Positions 1 through 5,716 of a stretch of DNA of 23,118 nt are shown here, one piece after another (position 1 is the stretch's first letter; the number at the start of each line of letters is the position of its first letter). Both the position numbers and the translations under genes were made by a program. The notes beneath the pieces are model-generated. The model did not search any database. It was not told the DNA's origin and was given only the letters and a program-made list of their open reading frames with translations. Source of the DNA: Anaerolinea sp. (lineage in GTDB: Bacteria; Chloroflexota; Anaerolineae; Anaerolineales; Villigracilaceae); NCBI GenBank assembly GCA_020720965.1, contig DYNS01000008.1, forward strand, positions 1 through 23,118, written 5' to 3'.

Positions 1-2
1 CG

Positions 3-1394
3 GGCTACCTGCGTTACGATGTGCCGGTGGGACACGAGAAATTTGGCAAAATAGAAGCCTGTGTCTGCCGCGCCGCCGATTTTTCGGAAAAGGCGCGTAA
101 ACGCCTGTATTCCATGAGCAGTTTAGACCAACTGGCGCACCTGCGCTTTGAGAACTTTCGCCCGGCAGGCAACCCCAAAGCCAAACACGCCATCTCTGCC
201 CCGGAGCGCGAAAACCTGGAACACGCCCTGGAAATAAGCCGCCGCTTTGCCCAAGACCTGCAAGGCTGGCTCTTGCTGGAGGGCTCTTACGGCAGCGGTA
301 AAACCCACCTCGCCGCCGCCGTTGCCAACCAATGCGCCGCACGCGGCGTGCCGACTCTCTTCATCACCGTGCCAGACTTGTTGGACAGCCTACGCGCCGC
401 CTACAACAGCCCCGAAACCAGTTTTGAAGAACGCTTTGAAGACATCCGCCGCGCCGACCTGCTGGTGATGGACGACTTCGGCACCCAAAACGCCACCCCC
501 TGGGCGCAAGAGAAACTCTTTCAAATTCTCAATCACCGCTACATCAACCAACTGCCCACCGTCATCACCACCAACCTGGTACTGGACGAAATTGAAAGCC
601 GCATCCGCTCCCGCCTACAGGATGAAGAACTGGTGCAGCACATTCGCATTTTGGCGTTGGATTACCGCCACCCCGAAGAAAGCAGCAACCCTGGGCTTTC
701 CATGCTCTCCATGCGAGACATCAAAGAAATGACTCTCGCCACCTGGCAAACCCGCGAATCCGAAATTGGGCAGGAGATTGTCACCGTCACAACGGTAGAG
801 CGCAAGGGAGCCGGGGGCTACAACATCAAAGAAAAAGAAATCACCCGCGAAACCGTTACCAAAGAACACATCAAACGCCTGCACGAAGCCTTCTACGCCG
901 CCTCCCACTTTGCAGACACCCCCCAGGGCTGGCTGGCGCTTTTAGGTCCCTCCTTCTGCGGCAAAACCCACCTCGCCGCCGCCATTGGGCATTACCGCAA
1001 AGGCATGGGCGGACAAGCCGTCATGGTAGATGTCTCCGTTTTGTTGGATTATCTTAAACAAACCTTTCGCCCCAACGCCGATGTCTCCTTCGACCGGCGC
1101 TTTTACGAAATCCGCACCACCCCCCTGCTCATCCTGGATGGGCTAAAAGAAAGCAGCATGAACTCCGCCTGGGCGGAAGACAAACTGCACCAAATTCTCA
1201 ACTACCGTTACTACGAAGCCCTGCCCACTGTCATCACCTCCACCCTGGACCCGGAAGCCTTTGCCAAAAGCTACCCCAGCCTGTGGAATCGAATGCTGGA
1301 CCCCAACCGCTGCACCATCCGCGTCATGGATATGCCCCCCTACCGCGCTCCCAAAACCAAAAACGCCCCCAAACGCAAACATAAACCAGAGTAG
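3..1394 (+). CDS. Tandem DnaC/IstB-like AAA+ ATPase, 5' end outside window
   Basis: Two DnaC-type P-loop ATPase domains sit in one chain. Numbering from the GTG at 21, domain 1 has Walker A G88-x4-GKT95, Walker B LLVMDD (147-152), a sensor-like TTN ending at N185 and arginines in SRIRSRL (193-199). Domain 2 has Walker A GPSFCGKT (309-316), but its Walker B reads LLILDG (369-374), lacking the second acidic residue, and the matching sensor segment is VITST instead of VITTN. The frame stays open to the window edge, and the upstream residues GYLRYDVPVGHEKFGK followed by CVC resemble the Cys-containing N-terminal segment of DnaC-like proteins, so the GTG at 21 is probably not the start. The family loads replicative helicase or serves as a transposase helper. 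No transposase is visible, so a helicase-loader or related role is inferred. The C-terminus is a basic KRKHK tail. Confidence 0.8.
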   Translation, partial: GYLRYDVPVGHEKFGKIEACVCRAADFSEKARKRLYSMSSLDQLAHLRFENFRPAGNPKAKHAISAPERENLEHALEISRRFAQDLQGWLLLEGSYGSGKTHLAAAVANQCAARGVPTLFITVPDLLDSLRAAYNSPETSFEERFEDIRRADLLVMDDFGTQNATPWAQEKLFQILNHRYINQLPTVITTNLVLDEIESRIRSRLQDEELVQHIRILALDYRHPEESSNPGLSMLSMRDIKEMTLATWQTRESEIGQEIVTVTTVERKGAGGYNIKEKEITRETVTKEHIKRLHEAFYAASHFADTPQGWLALLGPSFCGKTHLAAAIGHYRKGMGGQAVMVDVSVLLDYLKQTFRPNADVSFDRRFYEIRTTPLLILDGLKESSMNSAWAEDKLHQILNYRYYEALPTVITSTLDPEAFAKSYPSLWNRMLDPNRCTIRVMDMPPYRAPKTKNAPKRKHKPE

Positions 1395-1413
1395 CCCCGG
1401 CAGGGCTACTCTG
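1387..1413. terminator. Hairpin spanning two convergent stop codons
   Basis: Perfect 11-bp inverted repeat: CAGAGTAGCCC at 1387-1397 and GGGCTACTCTG at 1403-1413, with a 5-nt loop. The TAG stop of the ATPase (1392-1394) lies in one arm and the TAG stop of fmt (complement of 1406-1408) in the other. There is no good U-run on the plus side; the minus side runs into moderately T-rich sequence. It is probably a shared bidirectional terminator. Confidence 0.6.
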
Positions 1414-2320
1414 CCCAATCCCTTGCGCCCGCCAAAAAGGCTTTGCCAGACATCGGCTTCTTCCCCGCCGGCTGCACCTCCACGAGGAGCAAAACCCCCT
1501 GCCCGGTCACAATCGCCGGGAACCCCTCCACAACCGACCGCCGACCAGTTTGCCCACCCCCGGAACGAACCTGCGCCTGATGCACCTTAAGGGGCGCTCC
1601 CTTCCAGGGCAGGTAGGCGCTGGGCCAAGGGCTATAAGCGCGAATAACGCGCTCCAACTCCTGCGCCGGGCGGGTGAAGTTGAGCAAGCCATCCTCCTTT
1701 TGCAGCATGGGAGCGTAAGTTGCGCCCTCGGCGGGTTGGGGCTGGGGTTGCAGGCTCCCGCTCAGGTAGGCAGGGAGGGTTTCCAGCAGCAGGTCTGCCC
1801 CCAGGAGGGATAAACGCTCGAAGAGGCTGGCGGAGGTATCTGTCGGTAAAATTTCGGTGGCACGGCAGGCGAGCATATCGCCTGTATCAATTCCAGCATC
1901 CATCCGCATGATGGTGATGCCGGTTTCTTTATCCCCCGCCAAAATGGCAGCCTGAATGGGCGCTGCGCCGCGATGACGGGGCAGGAGAGAACCGTGTACG
2001 TTGATGCAGCCATAGCGGGGCAGGTTGAGCACGTTGGGGCGCAGAATCTGCCCGAAAGCGGCGACCACTATCAAATCTGGGTTCCAGGCTTGCAGTTTTT
2101 GCAGGGCTTCGGGCTGACGCAGTTTCTCCGGCTGGTACACTTCCAGTCCCAGGTCTTGGGCAGCCAGTTTGACGGGCGGCGGGGTGAGGGTGTTGCCGCG
2201 TCCGGCGGGTTTATCTGGCTGGGCAATAACGCCCAAAACCGGGTAATGTGCGGCAAGGGCTTGCAGGCTTGGCACGGCAAAGTGGGGCGAACCCATAAAA
2301 ACGATGGTTGGTGTTTGCAT
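1406..2320 (-). CDS. fmt: Methionyl-tRNA formyltransferase
   Basis: It transfers a formyl group from 10-formyltetrahydrofolate to initiator Met-tRNA in the cytoplasm. The protein starts MQTPTIVFMGSPHFAVPSL, the typical Fmt N-terminus. The hallmark SLLPRHRGAAPI is at 111-122, preceded by INVHG. Catalytic Asn107, His109 and Asp145 (in DAGIDTGDML) match the Asn-His-Asp triad of the family. The folate-domain loop IAQPDKPAGRG is present, and the C-terminal domain is complete. Length is 304 residues, near the family norm. A TTG two codons upstream (2326) would add two residues; the ATG at 2320 is preferred because it begins the conserved part. It converges on the tandem ATPase with an 11-nt gap, and its 5' end faces the promoter of the first DUF4870 gene. 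No def (peptide deformylase) gene, a common neighbour, is in the window. Confidence 0.96.
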   Translation of the reverse strand: MQTPTIVFMGSPHFAVPSLQALAAHYPVLGVIAQPDKPAGRGNTLTPPPVKLAAQDLGLEVYQPEKLRQPEALQKLQAWNPDLIVVAAFGQILRPNVLNLPRYGCINVHGSLLPRHRGAAPIQAAILAGDKETGITIMRMDAGIDTGDMLACRATEILPTDTSASLFERLSLLGADLLLETLPAYLSGSLQPQPQPAEGATYAPMLQKEDGLLNFTRPAQELERVIRAYSPWPSAYLPWKGAPLKVHQAQVRSGGGQTGRRSVVEGFPAIVTGQGVLLLVEVQPAGKKPMSGKAFLAGARDWAE

Positions 2321-2387
2321 GGGCAAATTTTAGCCGCAAAATGGGACTTTCTGGGGATTCATTTTGTTATTAATGGGTCAATTTAGA

Positions 2388-2415
2388 TTGATTTTTGCTA
2401 TTTTTCGTGTACAAT
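2388..2415 (+). promoter_or_regulatory. Sigma70-type promoter for the first DUF4870 gene
   Basis: TTGATT at 2388-2393 and TACAAT at 2410-2415 are separated by 16 bp. This lies in an AT-rich patch about 30 bp before the start codon. A clean Shine-Dalgarno, AAGGAG, follows at 2432-2437. Confidence 0.65.
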
Positions 2416-2445
2416 TTTTTCATCACATTCTAAGGAGATGCGAAC

Positions 2446-2745
2446 ATGTCTGATTTCAATTCCGAAATTACCAGTGACGACAAACTATGGGCTGCGTTGG
2501 CTTATGTCTTCTCGCCGCTGGTTCCCATTATTTTGATGCTGATGGAAGATAAGAAAAGCCGCCCGTTTATTAAGGCGCACAACGCTCAGGCGCTTATCTT
2601 GGGCATCATCACCATTCTCACTTCCGGCTTTTGCGTTGGCTTGCTGGTGTGGGTCTATCAGTTGTACCTTGCTTACAAAGCCTACCAGGGCGAGTATGTG
2701 AACGTGCCGGTTATCAGTGATTTTGTTAAAAATCAGGGTTGGTAA
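2446..2745 (+). CDS. Small DUF4870-like membrane protein
   Basis: 99 residues. A short polar N-terminus (SDDKLWAALAYVFSPLVPIIL) carries the first hydrophobic segment at about 16-34. A charged turn with the pattern KSRPFIKAHNAQAL follows, then a long hydrophobic stretch at about 50-78 that can form one or two helices, ending in YLAYKAYQGEYVNVPVI. The layout (membrane helix, polar F/Y-x-x-H-N/A-x-Q-A turn, helices, then AYxG plus hydrophobic strand) is that of DUF4870/Tic20-like proteins. Their function is not established; they are membrane proteins of bacterial envelopes. The ATG has a strong AAGGAG 8 nt upstream, its own promoter and its own terminator, so the gene is probably monocistronic. 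A paralogue follows directly downstream. Confidence 0.8.
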   Translation: MSDFNSEITSDDKLWAALAYVFSPLVPIILMLMEDKKSRPFIKAHNAQALILGIITILTSGFCVGLLVWVYQLYLAYKAYQGEYVNVPVISDFVKNQGW

Positions 2746-2764
2746 GACTGGTAGAAGCCATTTG

Positions 2765-2796
2765 CCCCCGCGCCCCAAGCGCGGGGGTTTTTGTTT
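2765..2796 (+). terminator. Rho-independent terminator
   Basis: CCCCCGCG at 2765-2772 pairs with CGCGGGGG at 2780-2787 across a 7-nt loop, followed by TTTTTGTTT. It closes the first DUF4870 gene. Confidence 0.9.
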
Positions 2797-2862
2797 GGCG
2801 CAACCCCGGCGGGGGAGGCGCGTAAGTAGGGGTACATATTCTTTGGAAAAAACGAGGTCAAA

Positions 2863-3306
2863 ATGACAGTGGAATCTACTCATGCTGGGGTTGTTTCTCA
2901 ACCTGTGGCTTTATCTCCCTCGGAGGAGCGCACCTGGGCAATGCTGGCACACCTGAGTATTTTGGTGAACCTGGTCACGGGTGTGTTTGGTCCGTTGGTG
3001 GCATTGGGGATTTATATGATTTTCTCCAGCCGGTCTAAGTATGTGGCGTACCATGCCATGCAGTCGTTTTTGTTTCAACTATTCTGGTGGTATGGCTTGG
3101 GGATTACCTGGGCAATTACCGGGCTGTTAACCCTGCTGCTGATTGGGATTCTGCTGCTGCCTGCCGCTCTTTTGCTCACGCCTTTCTTTTTGGTAGGGAT
3201 GGCAATTGCCCCCATCATTGCCATTGTGGGGGCAATTAAGACATCCCAGGGTAAGGATTTTCGCTACTGGTGGGTGGGAGATTGGGTTCGCGGCGCGTTG
3301 GATTAA
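2863..3306 (+). CDS. DUF4870-like membrane protein
   Basis: 147 residues. After a polar N-terminus comes the family pattern ERTWAMLAHLSILVNLVTG, a helix ending IYMIFSSRSKYVAYHAMQS, and two or three long hydrophobic segments (about 65-90 and 92-125). The end reads AIKTSQGKDFRYWWVGDWV. The YVAYHAMQSFLFQ turn corresponds to FIKAHNAQALIL in the gene before it, so the two look like diverged paralogues, although this one has a longer membrane region. Function is unknown; the protein is expected in the cytoplasmic membrane. A weak Shine-Dalgarno (GAGGT at about 2854) precedes the ATG. A strong terminator before and after makes it a single-gene unit. Confidence 0.82.
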   Translation: MTVESTHAGVVSQPVALSPSEERTWAMLAHLSILVNLVTGVFGPLVALGIYMIFSSRSKYVAYHAMQSFLFQLFWWYGLGITWAITGLLTLLLIGILLLPAALLLTPFFLVGMAIAPIIAIVGAIKTSQGKDFRYWWVGDWVRGALD

Positions 3307-3316
3307 GATAAAAGCC

Positions 3317-3355
3317 AAACCGCCCGGTGACTTTGGTCGCCGGGCGGTTTTTTTG
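3317..3355. terminator. Strong, possibly bidirectional terminator
   Basis: Arms at 3317-3331 and 3336-3350 pair over 15 bp (one G-T wobble) around a TTTG loop, followed on the plus strand by a T-run to 3354. It ends the second DUF4870 gene and lies just past the stop of the convergent Nudix gene, where the minus-strand side is also T-rich. Confidence 0.92.
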
Positions 3356-3364
3356 CGGAATATT

Positions 3365-3886
3365 TTATTGGCAGGGTTCCGCAAAGCGGAGTTGCAAACT
3401 GCCCTGCGAATCGTAGAAGGAGAAAGCGGAGAAGGGCGGGTCGCCGCGCCGCAGAGGGCGCAGATGTGAAAGCAGAGCGGGGGCATCATCCACCAGGGGG
3501 AGTTGGGGCAGGTCTTGCCAGGTGAACCAGCGAGGTTCACCCTCCGGGCTGGGAGCGAGAGTTCCGGCGCGGTATTCTCCGGTGAAGATGTATAGGGCGA
3601 TGCCAGGATGGGTGGCGGTATTGACCATCAGGGTTCCGCAAAGCCACAAATCGGCTTGCAAACCGGTTTCTTCTGCCAGTTCGCGGCGGGCGGCGGTAAG
3701 GACATCCTCGCCCTGTTCGATATGCCCACCAACCCCATTCCAGCGCCCCGTCCAAGGGGTGATTTTGCCCTTTTTGGGCGCAATCTTTAGCAGGAGAACT
3801 TCCTGCCCCTGGGCGCGGGTGATGAAGAGGAGGGTGCGGGGAATGACCTGGTAACGGTTGGGGTTGATGTTTTGTTCGGAGGGCAT
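3365..3886 (-). CDS. Nudix hydrolase (MutT/8-oxo-dGTPase-like)
   Basis: 173 residues. A full Nudix box lies at 54-76: G54-x5-E60-x7-R68-E69-L-x-E72-E73-x-G75-L76, with all metal-binding acidic residues present. It is preceded by KGKITPWTGRWNGVG, a pattern common in MutT-type proteins that remove oxidised purine nucleotides, and followed by WFTWQDLPQLPLVDDAPALL, the usual C-terminal helix segment. The family hydrolyses nucleoside diphosphates linked to another moiety; the exact substrate cannot be read from sequence. The start has no recognisable Shine-Dalgarno (a pyrimidine-rich stretch precedes the ATG), which is unusual among neighbours. It lies immediately downstream of the fba terminator, so expression may depend on read-through or an unseen promoter. 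Confidence 0.9.
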   Translation of the reverse strand: MPSEQNINPNRYQVIPRTLLFITRAQGQEVLLLKIAPKKGKITPWTGRWNGVGGHIEQGEDVLTAARRELAEETGLQADLWLCGTLMVNTATHPGIALYIFTGEYRAGTLAPSPEGEPRWFTWQDLPQLPLVDDAPALLSHLRPLRRGDPPFSAFSFYDSQGSLQLRFAEPCQ

Positions 3887-3900
3887 GGTAAGCGGGTTGG

Positions 3901-3935
3901 CATAAAAATTCCGCGCCGTTGGGGGCGCGGAATTT
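3901..3935 (-). terminator. fba terminator
   Basis: Perfect 12-bp arms AAATTCCGCGCC (3906-3917) and GGCGCGGAATTT (3924-3935) with a 6-nt loop. Read on the minus strand it continues into TTATG after the last Ts, giving a run of five T. It lies 16 nt beyond the aldolase stop. Confidence 0.85.
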
Positions 3936-3951
3936 GGTTTGGAGGAGCGGG

Positions 3952-4899
3952 TTAGCCCAACAGGGCGCGGACAGCTTGCAACTGCCCCGCAGAGCCGAGT
4001 TTGACGTTTTTGGCGGCGATAAATTTGGCATATTCCGCCATGAAGATTTTGCCAACCGGGCGCAGGTCAAAGTCGGAGGGGTTGTCGCGGAAGTGTTCAC
4101 GGTGAACGCGAGTCCAGACCAGGCGACCGTCGGTATCGATGTTGATTTTGGTCACGCCCAGGGTGGCGGCGCGGGCAAATTCGTCTTCGTTTACGCCCTT
4201 GGCGCCATCCAATTTGCCCCCGGCGGCATTGATTCGCGCCACTTCTTCCTGCGGGACGGAGGAGGAGCCGTGCATGACGAGGGGGAAACCAGGCAGGCGT
4301 TCCTGAATTTGCGCCAGAACATCGAAGCGCAAGCCCTGAGAGCCGCTGAACTTGAAAGCGCCATGGCTCGTGCCAATGGCACAGGCGAGCGAATCGACCC
4401 CGGTGCGCTGCACAAACTCCAGCGCCTGGGCAGGGTCGGTCAGTTTGGCATTGGCTTCATCCACTGCAACGTGTTCTTCCACCCCGCCCAATTGCCCCAG
4501 TTCGGCTTCCACCACAATCCCTTTAGCATGAGCGGCTTCTACAACCCGGCGGGTGATTTCGATGTTCTTCTCAAACTCTGCGTGGCTCGCGTCAATCATC
4601 ACGGAGGAATAAAAGCCGCTGTTGATGCAGTCGTAGCAGGTTTCTTCGTCTCCATGGTCCAGGTGAACGGCAAAAACGGCTTCGTGGAAGATTTCATCGG
4701 CAGAGCGAATTAACCCCTCCAGCATTTTTTTGTGGGTATAAGAGCGTGCGCCCTTGCTGATTTGGATAATGAAGGGGGATTGGCTCTCCAGGTTGCCCCG
4801 GAACAAACCCATCGTCTGCTCCAGGTTGTTGATGTTATATGCGCCAATGGCATACTTGCCATAGGCGGCTTCAAACAGTTTTTTAGTGGTAACAATCAT
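3952..4899 (-). CDS. fba: Class II fructose-bisphosphate aldolase
   Basis: It cleaves fructose-1,6-bisphosphate into dihydroxyacetone phosphate and glyceraldehyde-3-phosphate in glycolysis, with zinc as cofactor. The protein begins MIVTTKKLFEAAYGKYAIGA, the standard N-terminus. HLDHG at 79-83 holds the catalytic Asp81 and zinc ligand His82; further family positions are E132, GTSHG (H179) and HGSSS (H210), plus the phosphate-binding KINIDTD at 251-257. It is complete at 315 residues. The reading frame continues open upstream to 5136, but that extension crosses the promoter region and antisense to the next gene. The ATG at 4899 has an AAGGAAG Shine-Dalgarno and the family start. It could belong to the subgroup acting on tagatose-bisphosphate (gatY/kbaY), but the sequence is closest in feel to Fba. 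Confidence 0.95.
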   Translation of the reverse strand: MIVTTKKLFEAAYGKYAIGAYNINNLEQTMGLFRGNLESQSPFIIQISKGARSYTHKKMLEGLIRSADEIFHEAVFAVHLDHGDEETCYDCINSGFYSSVMIDASHAEFEKNIEITRRVVEAAHAKGIVVEAELGQLGGVEEHVAVDEANAKLTDPAQALEFVQRTGVDSLACAIGTSHGAFKFSGSQGLRFDVLAQIQERLPGFPLVMHGSSSVPQEEVARINAAGGKLDGAKGVNEDEFARAATLGVTKINIDTDGRLVWTRVHREHFRDNPSDFDLRPVGKIFMAEYAKFIAAKNVKLGSAGQLQAVRALLG

Positions 4900-4920
4900 G
4901 GTACTCTTCCTTTCGTCATC

Positions 4921-4943
4921 AAAATAAACCCGTAAAAAACGGG
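4921..4943 (-). promoter_or_regulatory. Terminator-like hairpin in the fba leader
   Basis: On the minus strand CCCGT (4943-4939) pairs with ACGGG (4933-4929) around a five-T loop and is followed by TTTATTTT, 30 nt before the start codon. The stem is only 5 bp, so it would be a weak attenuator at most. Confidence 0.3.
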
Positions 4944-5005
4944 ATGTGTGCAACTTTGCTCTATAACACCGCGTACATTCAGGCGTATCGCAAACAAGCG
5001 GTGCG

Positions 5006-5030
5006 ATTATACCCACAAACAGGCTATAAT
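5006..5030. promoter_or_regulatory. Back-to-back -10 boxes of divergent genes
   Basis: A perfect TATAAT on the plus strand at 5025-5030 serves the unknown gene at 5072 (weak TGCGAT at 5002-5007, 17-bp spacer). A perfect TATAAT on the minus strand at 5011-5006 faces fba, with no convincing -35. The two boxes are 13 bp apart, so the polymerase footprints would overlap. Confidence 0.6.
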
Positions 5031-5071
5031 CTAGCCAGATTTGCCCCTTACCCAACCCTTCGGAGGAAACC

Positions 5072-5596
5072 ATGAGTGACTTTTTCGGGCGCGTTGTCGG
5101 CGACCAGGACCCCCTTAAAAAACTGGCATCATACATCCCCGGCTTTGGCGGCTACATAGAGCGAGAAAACCGCCGCGCCGCCGATAAACTCCTGCGCGAC
5201 ACCGTCTCGCGCCGGTTTGAAGAACTGAACAAACGCCTTTCTGCCCTGCAAACCGAACTGATTAGCCAGGGCGGGCTGGAGTTTATGGACGAAATGGAAA
5301 AAGCCGCCCTGCAACTTCGCACCTTCAGCGACAAAATCCGCACCGCCACTTACGGCTATTCCGGCTTTTTTGACGCAGTAAAAATCAACGAAGAAGAACT
5401 GGCAAAACTCTACGCTTTCGATAACGCCTTTTTTGAACTGGGAAGCCAGATTAACAGCGCCATAGACAACGTGGAACAAATGCTCGCCAACCCCGAAGCC
5501 CTGCCCGCCGCCATCCGGCATCTCAGCACCCTGGCACGCGAAGCCGTCACCAACTTCGACCGCCGCTACGAAGTCATCAACGGCGCACAACAGTAG
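5072..5596 (+). CDS. Unknown helical cytoplasmic protein
   Basis: I do not recognise this 174-residue protein. It has no signal peptide or membrane segment. It starts MSDFFGRVVGDQDPLKKLASYIPGFGGYIERENRRAADKLLRD in continuous reading, with a glycine-rich turn (PGFGGY) near 27-32. The remainder is rich in Leu, Ala, Glu, Lys and Arg with heptad-like spacing (about 40-85 and 105-165), so a helical bundle or coiled coil is likely. There is a strong CGGAGG ribosome site about 7 nt before the ATG, a promoter 45 bp upstream and a terminator downstream, so it is a single-gene unit. It is divergent from fba and shares its control region, which hints at but does not prove coordinated expression. The Y-G-F-G-G-Y-x-x-R-E-x-R-R-x-A-D motif would make a good profile seed. 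Confidence 0.8.
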   Translation: MSDFFGRVVGDQDPLKKLASYIPGFGGYIERENRRAADKLLRDTVSRRFEELNKRLSALQTELISQGGLEFMDEMEKAALQLRTFSDKIRTATYGYSGFFDAVKINEEELAKLYAFDNAFFELGSQINSAIDNVEQMLANPEALPAAIRHLSTLAREAVTNFDRRYEVINGAQQ

Positions 5597-5619
5597 CACC
5601 ATCCCTGCCGCCTCACCCC

Positions 5620-5650
5620 AAGCCCCTTTCCCCCTGGGAGAGGGGCTTTT
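5620..5650 (+). terminator. Rho-independent terminator
   Basis: AAGCCCCT at 5620-5627 pairs with AGGGGCTT at 5641-5648, followed by TT. The inner CCC/GGG can also pair. It ends the unknown gene at 5072-5596. Confidence 0.8.
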
Positions 5651-5656
5651 ACATAA

Positions 5657-5696
5657 TCCCAATTCGTTTTTTTATCAATCTGTGCTTTAATTGGGA
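5657..5696 (+). promoter_or_regulatory. Extended -10 promoter flanked by an 8-bp dyad
   Basis: TGCTTTAAT at 5683-5691 is an extended -10 element for the hydroxylase gene; AGGAGG at 5704-5709 is its ribosome site. TCCCAATT (5657-5664) and its exact complement AATTGGGA (5689-5696) flank it, 32 bp start to start. The right arm overlaps the end of the -10 box, as expected for a repressor operator. Confidence 0.5.
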
Positions 5697-5716
5697 AAAC
5701 GACAGGAGGAACCCGG

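Noticed and set aside
3..1394. IS21-type insertion sequence, because of the IstB-like ATPase
   Set aside because: No transposase, inverted ends or target duplication is visible, and two fused domains do not fit IstB.
3919..4713. Plus-strand open frame of 264 codons over fba
   Set aside because: Antisense shadow of the aldolase, which has complete motifs on the other strand.
4900..5136. Upstream extension of the aldolase frame
   Set aside because: It runs through the promoter region and antisense to the next gene; the ATG at 4899 has a ribosome site and the family N-terminus.
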